DNA from: Polytrichum commune
Taxonomy: Eukaryota; Streptophyta; Polytrichopsida; Polytrichales; Polytrichaceae
DNA: 60,000 bases
Assembly (NCBI GenBank): GCA_950295325.1
Contig: OX485806.1
Span: forward strand, 38,752,001 to 38,812,000
Reading direction: 5' to 3'
Of this stretch, positions 23,095-36,413 are shown piece after piece. The notes under the pieces were generated by a model. The model was given only the letters and a program-made list of their open reading frames with translations, had not been told where the DNA came from and made no database searches. How positions within the stretch are numbered: position 1 is the first letter of the stretch; each line of letters begins with the position of its first letter. Position numbers and translations under genes: made by a program.

Positions 23095-23872
23095 TGAAGC
23101 GGGATTAGGAGATCAAGACTTGGAGGCACAAACTAGTGGGAGAGGAAAGAGCACTTGGAGCACGGTAAGCATCTTACTTAGTGTTTTGATTTTTGTCATT
23201 TGCTAGGTTAGTCGAATTTCAATTTCTTTCCTTGGAATGAATTGCATTTTCATTTATGTATTTTGTTTTGAGGAGGGAGCACGGCTTAAGGTAAGGCTTA
23301 TTTGTGAAATTATTTGTTTGAGTTGCCACCCCGGGTGCACAATATTTAACAATGTTGTGGCCATAACAAGATAATAATTCCTCCTTTGTTAGACCAGCCC
23401 CCATTGTTTCCAAAACTTCTTCAAAGTAGATATTGAATAGTTCTAAGAGTTTTGACCCAAAATTTATTATTAAAAATAAAAATAAAAAAATAAATCAGAG
23501 TTACAATGCTTCATGTGTCTTTACATTCATCTGAGCCTCCAATGGTGCTACATGGGATCAAGGATATGATTCCATTATGATTCCTATGTTTCAAACTTCA
23601 AGGCAAATTGACGCATCTTTCGTGGACTTTGTTGCTGAACTCTAGTGCACCCCATATATATTCCCATTTTATACCCTCTTTATATTATTAAACCAAATAA
23701 CACAGTAGCTATAATAATGTAGCGCACTTCTCAATGCGTGCAAACAAGATTCATACAACAATGATGGAGCTTCAGGTAAAAATTGAGACTTCATCATGCT
23801 TTTTAATGCAAACCGTAAGCAAGCGCATGAAATCTTCAGTGAATTTGACTGTAAACATGAAGCCGACCCTAA
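23095..23872. other. Downstream of the LTR: no gag/pol recognised
   Basis: An intact element should encode gag here. The sequence instead is AT-rich with frequent stops, so the internal domain is non-coding, truncated or interrupted. Confidence 0.4.
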
Positions 23873-24212
23873 CTTAAGGTATGTAGGTGTTATTTGGCTC
23901 CTTTCATGTTCTCCAACTTCTACCAATTAGATTTACACAACAAAACTCATGTTGTATTAGTAAATCCATGATGAAACATCTGCAAAAATCGGATTGAAAA
24001 TTGGACTTCCTCTGATTTAGTTATGATTATTGGAAGCACATGTTTGTTGATTTCTTAATTACATACATAAGTCCTCTCAATTGTGTTTATTATTGAGTGT
24101 AAAGTAATTATTAATATTTGAAGACATAGTCAAATTTGTTTGAAACATATGTCTTTATGATGTTTGCTCTTTGATCCTCATTGAACCACATACCATTACA
24201 CTTTTGGATTCA
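23873..24212 (+). repeat. Dispersed repeat R3, copy A (uninterrupted)
   Basis: Matches 39497-40242 over ggtgttatttgg, atgttctccaact, catgtttgttgatttctta, aatatttgaagac and atgatgtttgctctttgatc. Copy B carries two extra inserts (39571-39948 and 40134-40196) that are absent here. Confidence 0.75.
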
Positions 24213-27200
24213 CACAGATCGAAGGATCTACAATCTCATGTTTGGCAATAAGATTATGATCGTATTGCCTAGAGAGGGAGGCCTTTTGTAGGTTTGGGGG
24301 CACACTCTTCATTAGGATCAGATCTGACATGGGTGTGTTACCTTCATATTAATAACCTTATAATATACCCCGAAGAAAGGGGAAATTATATATATATATG
24401 AGAAAAAATAACATAAATATAGTTGTAGATTCTACAGGTAGCCTCAATATATCTACTCGCCCACAAAATTGAACCACTCATGGCTAGAATCCTAATTTTG
24501 TATTTCCCACCCAGATGATGAGCCTATTGTATTTTTAACAAATTATAACATCACATTATACCTTGAGAAATACACATATAAACCTTACATTCAGAAATAT
24601 CCCTCCTTTGTGGGGATGGGGATTACAATGTCTACGTAAGCCCATATGGTATAAAACACTGGATAAATTTATCAGGGGTTTGGGACGGAATTTGTTTGAA
24701 AGGGTAGGTTGCGAGTGGTAGGTAGGCCCTCCTTAGCCAACAAAAACAATCAAACAAAAACAAAAACAAATGCTCATAAAGACCTTGGATTTTTATTTCC
24801 CAAAATATTGAGCTGGATAGGTGAAAGGATGTGCATTATATGGGTGTGGATCCTTCTTGTTAAGTTGGGCAATCGACTAATATTAAATGTAAATAGATAT
24901 TTAATGATGCTTATTGTTAATCCATATCATTTATTGGGTTGCTCATATCTTTGGAAATTTATTTAAAACAATTGATTCTTATCCTCTTATTGTTAAAAAA
25001 ATAAAACAAACAAACAAACAAACAAACATATCTTCTCATACATTACCATAATTTTTATTGTGTCACTCTATGTTGGCAATAAAATGATTGTGTTAAAATT
25101 TTGAGTTATACCAATGCCAAAATAAGTACTTCTATGTAGAGTGTTGGTAAATCACATTTTCCTTGTTAAATGTTTTTGTTAGGAAACCAAGAATACATGT
25201 CACAGTTAATACCCTCGCCATTCACACCAAGATGTACAATAATGCCATAATTTAACCTAACATCCATAGCATGTGAATTGCCATATTTAGATTAGAGTGC
25301 AATGTTGATATCCTCATTTAATGTACATGTATTTCTAAACACTATTTTAGGTTCTTAAATTGATAAATGTAGGATATCAACCGAAAGCTTATTACATGTT
25401 GATATTTTAATTTGTTATGCATGAATGCCAAACAACTAAGTTAGGTTGTTAAATAGCCGAAGATTAGGATATCAACCAAAACTTTATTATGTATTAGTAC
25501 CCTAACTTGTTGTATCTGAACTTCTAATCACCGGGTTGTGTCCATAAACGATCCTATATTAGGATATAGTAAACATATTAGTTTATAGATGATGTAGTAA
25601 TATGAATTGGTCTTATATCATGAGAAGAAATCAAACAACAACAAAAATTATTTGACATTATTCAAAATACTATTGATGAAGAAAATAAGTCACATTTGGA
25701 GAGTTGACAATAGTTATTTCATGTTCATGTTCATGTTCTCTTTTTAACTTCAATTTCAATGACTGAGGTTGCAAAGTAGTTCTATATTAGGATATTTGAA
25801 GATATTGTTTTGATGTGTTCAAATTTTAACTGCAATGAATGAGTTTGCAAAATACGTCCATGGTAGGTTATGCAAAGATATATTTTGAAAAAATTGAGTG
25901 TACTAGACACTATGAGAGATTCAAGGTCAAAATAAATATTCAAGACTGAGTGATTTCGGAAAGAAACTAACTGAAATCTAATACTTTTAAAAAATGCGAT
26001 AGAGAAATGAAAGACTAAGGGACATCCAATAACGATTCAAAGTTAGTAGACTATAAGAGATTCACAATACTTCAAAGTTAGGAGACTAAGAAAAATCCAA
26101 TATCAAAGTGAAGAAACTAGGAGTGAGATCTAATTCTTATGAGAGATCTGAAAGATAGATAAAATGACCAAGAGAAATCCAATAATATTACATGATGAGG
26201 AGAGTATGAAAGAATCATGATGGGTTCTAAGCTAAAGGATTAAGAGAAATCGTCACTAAGGTACTGAAACTAAGAATTACACAAACAAAAGTTTTGAGAG
26301 GACAAACAAAGAATTACAATTACCAAGAACACAAACCAAAAGTTCCTCAAAGCATAACTTAATAGCCACAAACAATGCAACACGAACCAAAAAAATCACA
26401 AACACATATTCTACAAGACAAAAGCCACAAATTGCACAAGCAAGGCCCACAACCACCAAGAGCCTCGGAGGATGAAGGTGAGTGGGAAGAATTGGAAGTG
26501 CTCATGGCTGCCCTTTTTAAGACTTGAGACATGGTAGTTGTGCGTAGCTAACATACGCATACAAAGTCAACAAATTATTGGTCGTGATTAAAATAAGAAA
26601 CCTGAGACAAGGGGTCGTCTTACACCAAGTGATAATCTTGGAACGACATGATTAGACTTCATTTCAGAAAAATGAAAGTATGTTGCCTTGGGCTTCACGC
26701 TCACTTCAAGATGAGAATACATAGACATTGTGAAAACCGAGCCTCCTATGTATATGGCGCACGTGACTTGTTCAAATAACACCTCTTTTGTATGGGGAGT
26801 TGCACTTAGTGTTAAAACTAAGGACCCACGTGGGTGTTGATTGTGTCTAGGGTTTATAAAATATACATAAGGTACGAGTATTATTTATTCTAGCTTTGTA
26901 AATATACTAAGCATATAATTCATATAATTCTAATTTTATTTCTATGTTTAGGCCCAAAGTCATTACAATGAAGTGAACAATCTACAAAAGGTCCAAATGA
27001 ATATTTCATTTAATATGCGAAGCACATTCATCCATGAAATTTAAGGTTCTTGATGAGAGGGAGAAGACCACTCTTTGAAAACACTAAAGGTTCCTTGTTG
27101 CGGAACTTGCAAGTGGAGTGAGGGTGAAGCTCGTAGGTGGTTTTTTTCTTCTTCTTGTGGTTGCTATTTGTTCCAATAATGATATTTTTGCTGCAAACTA

Positions 27201-28187
27201 TGGTGTTTTGGGGGCCATTGTAGATCAACATTTGGACGTTGATTTTTGATATGGTTAATGTTTTGGCCAACTTGTTTTTTTTCCCTTTATTCTTGACTCT
27301 TTCAACTACTCCTTAAGAGATGAAGTAACTACATAATCACATCCCAATTTTAATGATTAATCATTTTCCTCGGCTTTAGATAGTCAAACTTTAGGTATTT
27401 GGGAGAGGACTATAATTGGCATAGCAGAATTGGCAACATGTGGATTGTTGACAACCAATTGATCTCTTGGATGGTCCTTCCAATATGGAAATAGATTCAT
27501 GTTGGTATCAAAACAAGAATGAATCAATGTGAACCTATGATTTGACAGATCATTTATTGGTAGAGTTAGAAACCATCATTGCATTAACTACAATGACTTA
27601 TATTGTAGAAACAAACTTGTATGTGCTACATCCAATGGATGAATGAATGTCAATGATAAATAAATATGTCTTGCAAAGAGATTGTAGCCATATTTTTCAC
27701 ATAATCTTTTTGGCATATACATATGATTGGGGTCTAAATTGTTTACTTATTTTTCACTTATATTATTCAAGGGGATTTTCTAGCTATATAGTTGTATATA
27801 TATATCATTCTTATGATAGAGAAAATCTTGTATATTAGGGGTATTAATTTCATAGTCGTGCATGCATGTGGTTCCCAATTCTAACAATGAGTGCATCCCC
27901 AAGCCTTTTGTGCATCCACATGGGTGCATTTTGCAATGTTGAGTGCACCCCCAAGATCCGCAGGGTATACAAAATGTTGTGAAGGATAAGATTTAGAGCA
28001 CATTCATGAATATCTCCCTACTTATTTACCGTTGTGTTGTGTGCTAATTTGTTTTCCCAGATGTGAGTTAGTTTCGCACAAAGTGCTATAATGCTTGGAT
28101 GTGTACAAGCTTATCATTCAATAATTATTTATTGTTTATTTATTGTTTATAATGGGATGTGGGTGCAGGTTTCAAGAAACTTGACAA
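24213..28187. other. AT-rich, gene-free; microsatellite and degenerate tandem repeats
   Basis: (AAAC)n at about 25004-25028, then degenerate tandem repeats between 25360 and 26240 described separately. No frame with recognisable domains. The minus frame 26277-26459 is hydrophobic but has no context. Confidence 0.45.
25360..26240. repeat. Region of degenerate tandem repeats
   Basis: About 25365-25580 has two roughly 105-bp units, each with taggatatcaacc followed by ttatta and an aacttgttgt/atttgttatg word. About 25750-25880 repeats gaatgagtttgcaaa/gactgaggttgcaaa. About 25900-26240 repeats agactaagagaaatccaat variants at irregular 40-70-bp steps. Confidence 0.45.
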
Positions 28188-30560
28188 GCCAAGTACCCTT
28201 GGTTTGAGCAAGATCTAGTTGATGATGACAAATTTGAGAAGGTGAGGTGTGCCATTGCTTGAAGATCAATGGCGTAGGATTCTTGATGCTAGATATAACA
28301 ACTTAAAAATGCATCAAGGATGGAATATAAAATCTTTCTTATATGCCTAACATGAAGTTGTAAGAGGAGTGGTATTGGGACTTAAACTCTACGCATAAGC
28401 GCACTGAACGGGCATTTGTTGCACTGTCAGTGAGCACTATTACCACAATGGTTGTAGCAGGGGCTCCTCCCATAAGGAAACAAGCTCAAATGGATGTTAT
28501 CTTCAATTTGCTCCAATTTGGGGGGGCTCATGACTGAGTATCCTCCCATGAAGAATTTGTTGTAATTCTTTGGCATAATCCAAGGTGAAATCTTAACCTC
28601 TTTTTCTTTGCATTTTTTCCTTTTGCATGTTTTATGTTGCAACATCAACTTGGTTGATAATGTGTTTTTAATGCCTTTGTAGGTTCCATTGAAGCATTGA
28701 ACAGAGGTTGCGGGTTGGAAAATGGTTGAGAACTTGCTTAATGTTGTGAAAGGTAAGGCAAAGGAAATATGAAGTGTTGCCCCATATTTTTCAATCACTT
28801 TAGATGAAGTAACAACACTAAACAACCAATTTTGGATCAGTATTCATGTTTACTAACTTTTTGATTGGGAAAAAACACATTTGCTTCTCATTTCGGAACT
28901 TGTCATCAAAGGTGGTGGTGATGAAAACACAATTAAGATGATTCTCGGTACTCTTGCTAACCAAGGTGGGCTAACCCCCCACCAAATAGGCATTTGGGGC
29001 AAATGATGTTTTGGTCTTACAAGGCAAAAGAAATAATGTTACTAACAAGTTGTAAGTGTCTCGTGCTCTACACATGCAAGGCATGCATTGTGTGGCGCAT
29101 CAAAACAACCTTGCAGTGCAATTTCTATGATATTTGGAGATGGTGAGTAGGATAGAAACCTTATGAGTAGCTTTGCATGTGTATTTTAATAAGTCTCCAA
29201 AATGTCATTTGGAGCTCCAAAAACTTGTTGAATTGCTTGAGACAAAGGGCATGAAGATAATTCAAAATGTGAACACCAGGTGGATGAGTATGTTAAGTTC
29301 ATTAAAAATATGTTTTGTATGAACACCCCCCTCTTTTGGTGAAGATGTATTTGGATTATTTGTAAAACCCGCAATCCCAGTAGCCAAGGTAAACTACAAA
29401 CACTTGGTTGACATCAAATGTTTGTTGACATTGGATCTGGTGGTGCCCTTTCTTGAGGCAGTAAAGACCTTGATTGCCTTTGCACAATCACCTTTGGTTT
29501 ACGTATGTCCTTTCACACAAGTTGTGCATGACTTGTATTGCTTTGACAAAACATTTAGTTGTGATGCATTTGCATGCTTCATTTGGATTTTTGAGCTCTC
29601 ACATGACAACATTCGCTTGAGGTGGCATCTAGATGTTAATGATTTTGTTGAGCACTTAGATTTTGAGGCTCATTTATCCACTTTAGTCGGCTCACACCTC
29701 AATGATACTTGCATTGATCCTCACGCTTCCATGAGGACCTATAACAAAAGAGTTATTTGACATCACCATTTCATAGGTGAAATTTGAGGTTGCAGGTGCA
29801 TTTCTCTTACCTTTTCTTCCTTTTAAAAGCTTCAATGCATTTGGTAATGAAGTTTGTTGAATTCTAGTGTTTGTTTATATGTATGTAATCTCTAGGTTTC
29901 ATGTATTATTTAAATGCTTACAAATGCAGGTGCAATGATGGTGATGGAGCTGCTAAGTAGGTTTCCACCAAGTGATGTGATGAATGCACTCTTGATCACA
30001 TACCCTCAAAGTTGGATTGAGCTAGGGCATGAGGACAAGCTAACATGTCACATGAACACTTTGAAGGCCATATTTTGTCACCCCAAGAATATTTCTAGCA
30101 CTCCATTAGTGTATGAAACTAGCCTAGTAATGTTGGATACAACTGCACTTGATCAACAGTTGCATTGGTTCGTAGTGGCCTTAGTGAACAATTTTGAGCA
30201 TGCAATGCATGCATTGGACTTGAATGTCCATCCCATAACCAAGGTTTAGCGTAACTTTGCACAATATGGTCCATTGAGGGGGATGTTTTTGGAGTGTTTC
30301 AACTCACAAAAATAACGATGATTTAGGTATGATTTGGTTGTGGTTTTTGTTTCTAAGTGTTTTCTAGATTCATTTCTTCATGGTAACATTCTTAATGGTT
30401 CTTTGCTAATTTTTAAATTCTTTTGTTTCACACCTTGTAGGTTTTTGGGAGTGTAGAGGATGAAATAATAACATTAGTGCTTTTTGTTTGCACTGACCTG
30501 AATGGGAGCATGTTCTTCCTTACCATAATCCCGGTTTACTTGGTGATAAGGTAGGTGTAC
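28188..30560 (+). pseudogene. hAT-like transposase relic (ZnF / DUF4371 type)
   Basis: Broken frames in order fit one protein. About 28190 reads KYPWFEQDLVDDDKFEKVRC, like the N-terminal zinc-finger region. 28700-28980 includes PYFSITLDEVTTLNNQFW and ISIHVY, the start of the RNase H-like fold with its first acidic residue. 29404-29757 reads VVPFLEAVKTLIAFAQSP, the alpha-helical part. 29914-30249 includes PSDVMNALLITYPQSW. Near 30440 FGSVEDE may mark the start of the C-terminal dimerisation block. Many stops and frameshifts and no catalytic triad can be traced, so it is dead. TIRs and target duplications were not found. The order of conserved blocks matches plant DUF4371-type hAT proteins as I remember them. 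Confidence 0.55.
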
Positions 30561-30649
30561 TTCCTACTTTCTAGGAGGTGGGCTCTTCCAAATAATAGTT
30601 TTTTTTGGGGGGGTGTTGTTTGTGAGTTTTGGTGAATTTGGTGTGGGTG

Positions 30650-31039
30650 TCAGGGTTCATGAGGGCAGGTTGATTGGGGTTTGGTTATTGTTGAGCGTTC
30701 TTTGTTTAAGACAAGGTATGTGAGGTATTTTATAGCTATAAGATGTATGTATGTCATGAGTTTTTTGAATTCTCGAGGGGGTATTTTGGGTATTCCTAGG
30801 GCTTTAAGTGATTGTTTGTGTACAACTCCATGTACCCCTGCTATTGCGGTAACAAGGGGGTTAACATTCCATCCCACAATTTTTAACATTTGAAAAAAAG
30901 GGTCATATTTGTTTTTTTTTTCTTTTATGGCAATGTTTGGGAATTTATCACGGTAGTAAGTGAATTCTAGGAATTGTATGGTGTTTGATGGGTTTGGGGG
31001 GATGGATGTATGGCTATCTATGGGGGCCCTAGTATACAT
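30650..31039 (-). pseudogene. C-terminal fragment of a LINE-like ORF, family L, copy 1
   Basis: A 129-codon open frame containing IQFLEFTYYRDKFP, then GWNVNPLVTAIAGVHG, VHKQSLKALGIPK and LIAIKYLTYLVLNKER. The same block recurs at 37600-37860 (minus) as GWKINPLIVITAGVRA with a following IAIQYAMFIL. Such a tail, with an F/I-E-x-K/T-Y segment, a G-V-x-G loop and an IH/AIKY helix, is what I recall at the C-terminus of non-LTR retrotransposon polyproteins in algae and spore plants. Reverse transcriptase itself is not present. The frame is open over its whole length, but it is a 5'-truncated remnant. Confidence 0.45.
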
Positions 31040-31985
31040 AATAAGTCAGGCCTTAGCCAGGCCATGCATGTGCATGTGTTGGGGAGGCATGTGCATTGTA
31101 TTATTCATTCCGGGATTGAGATGTCTTGGGCCGGGTTGTGTTGGTTGTCGGCATTTACTAAGGTATACCACCTTGTGTGTTTGTTGAATTGGAGTGTGTA
31201 AGCCATTTGGTATACTGCTTTGTTGGGTCAACTATGCAAAGGCCTATTTTGTGTGGGTGGTGCAGGTGGAGAGTAGGTGTGGCCACATGTCAATTTTGTG
31301 TTTGGCAAAGTGTGTAGTTGGGATTGGGATATATTAGTGGCTAAAGGACGTTTCCCATGCATTGGACGTATCAAAATTTTAAGATTTTTGTAATTTTTGC
31401 ATCAAATATGTGTGAGACTTTCTAAAAGTAGTATGAGAGTTTTTGATTGATTTGCTCCGTAGACTCCATTTGTCGACGCATGTAAATTTGGATTATGCAA
31501 TTGCCATTTTTGTTTATTTAAATATGGAGGTTGCGGAATTCTCCGTAATGTTTATTTGTTGGGATTCCGTTGAGCCAATAAGTTATGGTGTGTGTGATGT
31601 GTATGTGAGGGTTGGTTTGGTTTGGTGTGGGTGGTTCCTATTGAAGCACAATAAAACTAGAGATCATATTGCACAAGCATATACAAATACACAAAGGCAT
31701 ATGAATAATGCTTGGAGTGCAATGGTTACCGTCACCCCTTGCCTTGGCCTTTATTATATTTGTCCTCCTTGGTTCATACAATGCATATGGGATATCTTAA
31801 CTCCCACTTCCCACAAACCATATGGATTTATTCAAACCTTATTCATTGTTATACTTCTAATATTCACCATCCTATGACTATGAGCAACCTAATGTTCTAC
31901 CTTCAAAATGCATCACATTGCCCCTTTTTCATCATATTGGACCAATATATGGTTTTTTCACCATTCTCCAACTATCCAACGTTCC
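31040..31985. other. No recognisable feature
   Basis: Frames at 31443-31877 (144 codons) and 31712-32011 are open but carry no domain I recognise. The first is hydrophobic at its C-terminus and may be chance. Confidence 0.4.
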
Positions 31986-31989
31986 CTTG

Positions 31990-33730
31990 TGAGGTATCTT
32001 TGTTTCTCTAACAGCTACCATTTTCCATGAACATCTAATATTGGTTTCATTCCATCATTACACTTGTTGTGAGGCGGAGGTGTTGAAAAACATCCTTTAT
32101 TTGTTGGTTTTTCTCTTGATTCTTGAATTACAACTTGGTTATCTCCCACTTGCTCCTCAATATCTTCACCAAGACCAAACAATGATGATTTGAAGAATTC
32201 GTCCATCTCAACCATCATAAGAGCTTCATTTCTCTCACTTCAACGTATATCCAAATCACTCCCAATATTTGTCCTATCATCCTCGAACACAAAATCTATC
32301 ATGTACACAAACATTTCCGAATGTGCTATCTCCAATGGCTTAGATGCTCACCTTCTCCCATCGTTGGAAATAATATTCTAAGTTGTTGTTCCTTGATACA
32401 TACTTTACAGATCAACAAAAATGTGTGATAAGGAATTTATTCAAGGTTCATATCACTCGTCATGTTTTAAAGTGCATGAACACCCTTCAGTTGAAATGCC
32501 TAAGCTAATGATGCCCAAACTCATGTGTATCATTTTTATTCAATATTTGTCTGGAATTGGCCGCATCCGCTCCATGTATCTTGGTAAAGTTCATTTCATA
32601 CAAGTTATTTTTACGTAGTCCCATTGTAATCATTCTCCATCCGAACCTCTCACAATACATTCATTTAGGTTGAATTGCATTTTCATCCCATTCCACAAAA
32701 GTTTGCTCATTGAAAGCAAATTTGCTTACAACTTAGAGACATAGAGGAAAAAATTGATATGAACTCTCTTGATTTTGCCTCTCACGAATACATCAACAAC
32801 AATAGGACCCATCCGCTCATTTCCACAATATTATCAACACTTAAATACACATTGTTTGGAGCAATTACCTTGAATATGTTAAATGCCACCCTATAGGAAG
32901 TCATGTCTTTCATGTATTCTTAATCTATGATTTATGTACATGAATGTGTTTCATGTTGCTTTACAAATGCGTAGTTATCATCGTTTTTGGTGTTGTTTAC
33001 ATTTTCTTTGTCCTTCTCCTTTCTTTTGTAACAAAAACGCGCAATATAGCATGGTTTGTCACAATGGTAGTACGTCTTGATGTCTTTGCCCCAAAATGGA
33101 TTGTCCCATTTACCGTGACACAACATCATTGTTGCATCATTGCTTTGGGGTTCCTTCTCATTCATTCTTGACATCTCGTACATCAAACGTGTTGTCACGT
33201 ACTCCATAGTCAACTCCTTCATCGGCATCATCTCCAAGGCGGTGATCAAACTTCTGTACTATGGTGGTAAGCTCTCGAGCGAAATTACGACAATATCTTC
33301 ACTTTGTACGGATACCTCCAAGCAAGCAAGATGATTTGCAAGTGCCTTGACCTTGTTGACGTCATCCAATAAATCATCATCTTCTTGCATCTTGTACGTG
33401 AAAAACTTGCGGCAAATGAAGAGAATGTTCAACGAGCTCTTCATCTCATAAATATTACAAAGGAGTTTACGCGCCTCTACCAGTCCTTTGCAACTTCTAA
33501 TGTACGCAAGTTGATTGTCCGCCAAGTTGAGCGCAATGATGGACATTTTCTTATTCACAATCACTTTGCATTCATTTATTTTTATTTTTGGGATCATCGT
33601 TGGAAGATGAAGCTATCTCAAATTCGTCCACAATGCCTCAAAGGTCCACGGAAACCAACCTCATCTCCAATTTGAACTTCCAAAAGTTGAAATTCTCTCC
33701 ATTGAACTTGTCAATGCTCTAGCATTCTCA
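31990..33730 (-). pseudogene. Ty1/copia retrotransposon gag-pol relic
   Basis: Read on the minus strand from 33730: DKFNGENFN and WKFKLEM (gag start); ALNLADNQLAYIRSCKGL and LDDVNKVKALANHLACLE in the open frame 33259-33597 (UBN2/gag domain); MKELTMEYVTTRLMYEM and a zinc knuckle YYHCDKPCYIARFC in 32932-33249. The knuckle has lost its first Cys and its His. About 32930-32600 continues as the protease region (MTSYRVAFNIFKVIAPNNV), where the DSG active site reads D-stop-E. 32015-32218 resembles the integrase/RT linker (EEQVGDNQVVIQESREKP). RT and RNase H are missing and frames are interrupted, so it is inactive. No LTRs recognised. Confidence 0.7.
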
Positions 33731-34949
33731 CCCTCAAGTGATGTTGTGTTACACTCAAAGATTGGGCGTATACTCCTTTTTATTATTCAAATCAACATTT
33801 TTTTAGCGATTATATGCACTCAATGACTTGACAAACTTCAATCAACCCCTTCAAATTTTGGTAACATTTGTCGTAGAGTATATGTCTTTGTGGATCATGA
33901 CACATGATAAAAGGCATTCTCCCCCAAAAAAATCTTGACGAACAAAGTCCACAAGCGATAGGCACAACACTTGCCTCTTGTTGCAACTATGTTCGCACAA
34001 AAACATCACACTTTGACTTCATTTCTTTACAAGGAAGTTGTTTTGGATTGGAGAGCGTGCAAGCCGAAGGGGGCAAATATGCATCACGTGCTTGATTCAC
34101 ATAGGATGATTTACAATGCAAACTCATTTAGGCAGTTTTTCACACTTCTTAAAGCATTCACGTTTCAGAGTATAAGCAACTTACTAACTCTAAAACTGAT
34201 TTATGCCACTTCACATGGCTAAAGGGCAATGTGCGCCTTTTATGAATGAAGGAGTATTTCCCTCCTATATTTTGTGTGTGAATATGTATCATGGCTTCGA
34301 TTCACTTACTGCATGTTGTATTTACTCCATGAAATAGTACACTTGAATTATGTTTTTTTTGCATTTAGTTAAATTTCTCATGGCCATTCAATGGTTTATC
34401 ATATGTGTAATGATGTGCTCACATGGAAATTTAGTGCCAAATGCAATCAACCCCTCCTTATTTACAAAATATTATACTAAAATATGTGTCCACGTAGGGT
34501 CCAGCACATCTTTCACATTCCATACAATAGTTCCTTCACCTTCAAGGTAAAGGTTAGAAAACATTCTTTGATTATACCTTGAAAAAGTAGTATAAGGTCT
34601 TATATAGCCGGCCTAATGCTCTTCATAGGCAAGGTAGGAATTGCTTTTCTAAATTACATGTGTTGGAGCACACATATCTTTCATACATGCTAATGGTAGG
34701 GACATGCAACTTTAAAAAGGAATACATTTATTGTATGTATAATTGTTGAAGTTTCTAGATGTGAATGGGCACCTATCACTCATGAAAAGACAAGTAAGGT
34801 TGAGTTTCTATATAGACCGCTCGCCCACTAGATTTTAATGTGAATAAAGACAAATCAACCCAAATGTGGAGGAAATATGATGGTGTAGGGTTTGTATGTG
34901 CCAACTACACTAATACCCCCTTCCCACGTGACCTTAGCAAAGACCCAAA
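33731..34949. other. Flank of the copia relic, no feature recognised
   Basis: The copia 5' LTR would be expected here, on the minus-strand upstream side, but no TG...CA pair or tRNA-Met primer site is recognisable. The short frames at 33904-34222 are not identifiable. Confidence 0.35.
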
Positions 34950-35310
34950 GTATTTCCTAAAAACCGGGCAAAAGCTCCCTCGGTTATAGCAGAGGCATTC
35001 GGCTATCCCAATGCACTTACAAGATCTTCCTCTAGAGATTTTCACGTAGGTTATATTTAAGTAGCTTTCACACATGTTCATTGTTTTATCTACCAAGCAA
35101 TGAATGTTGGGTAGTTTTGGTCCCATCCCCAAATGCCTTACTACTCACCTATCTTACCATCAGTTTTTGTTAATGAAGCTCCTCGTGCCCTCGTAGCTAA
35201 GACTAAAAGCAACGAATCACAAGGGTGGGAGGCGACACTTTTAAAGGTCCTATATGCTTGCCTCATGTTTAGGTACCGATGGGAGGGTCGGTGCTTGGGC
35301 TTAAAACCTT
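34950..35310 (+). repeat. Dispersed repeat R2, copy A
   Basis: Matches 50500-50870 in reverse complement over long stretches: tcggttatagcagaggcattc, agctttcacacatgttcattg, accaagcaatgaatgtt, aatgccttactactcacctatc and gaagctcctcgtg. No coding domain is recognised. Confidence 0.75.
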
Positions 35311-36411
35311 CACTTCTAAGGGCCAAGTTCCATGGGCCGGTCCCGGTCTGTTGTTTAAATGGGTGAGAAACGGGTGACATCATCCAAAAAATGGGTGATG
35401 TCACCCATTTTATGGAGGGGTACTTCTATGTGGGGTGCCAGTTTATTTTGATTTCCTACTTTCTAACTAAATTTGATGAGTGATAAGACATGACACTTTA
35501 TGAAGGTCACTGGCAATGTAGTTCATCATCATTTAACTTTTCATATTTGATTTGCACATCAATTTCCATACATTTATTGAATGAATTCCAAATTATGTGT
35601 TGTTGATATGTGTAGGTTGGTCCTATTGTCATCTATGGAAATATGTAAATATTTAAATCTATTATTATTTTAGTTGAAATAGTCATTGTACATTGTTTAT
35701 AAGTGATTTTTGATACATTTTTTTACTAAATCCAACACGTAACATGGGTCATCATTAGTACATATTGACAAGAATTAAGATAACGGTAATCTAGAATGAA
35801 TTTAAAGTAAAAGCACATAGTTCATTATTTTGCGTTAATAAATTTGCAAAAATATCATGCGTTTACATGGTTTAGGATTTGCCTCGTAGAAGAATTGAAT
35901 ATTACAGAGGAGATATTCCTCATGTGATTGTCAATATGTGGTTTAGCTTATTGACGCAATCCATGAATATTCTTATTACTTTGGCCAAGATTGGGTTAAA
36001 GGCTATAGCTGGACAACGTATTTTAAAATCATAATTAATCTAAGAATGTCAAAAAAATTTATTAATGTTGACTACATTGTAAATTTCAAGTTACACTAAT
36101 TTTTTTAAATTAAATGCAAGAGTATGGACTATACCCAAGTGCCCCCAATTTTGGTAAGTAAATGACCTACTCATTGCCGGATTGTTGTTTGGATAATAAG
36201 AGTGAGGCGAGTGGCTATCAACATTGCATGTATTGATACATAGAGATTTTTTGAAGTTTACACCCCTAATTGATAATCTAATTGTCAATGTAACCACTAC
36301 ATAAAAGTGAAATAATCATGTGTATGTTTTAATAAAACTTAATTGTGACACCTAAATGATACCAAAATAGTCTTTTAGATATTTCATCAGTGTTTCCTTT
36401 GGTTTGTTTGG
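35311..36411. other. AggGCCAAGTTCC motif, then AT-rich DNA
   Basis: 35313-35346 (taagggccaagttccatggg and on) is related to 21859-21892, just before the LTR. 35384-35406 is a near-palindrome on aatgggtgatgtcacccatt. Nothing else is supportable. Confidence 0.4.
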
Positions 36412-36413
36412 CG

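Noticed and set aside
27503-27512. TTGGTATCAA, like the start of a tRNA-Met primer-binding site
   Set aside because: Only eight matching bases and no LTR end directly before it.
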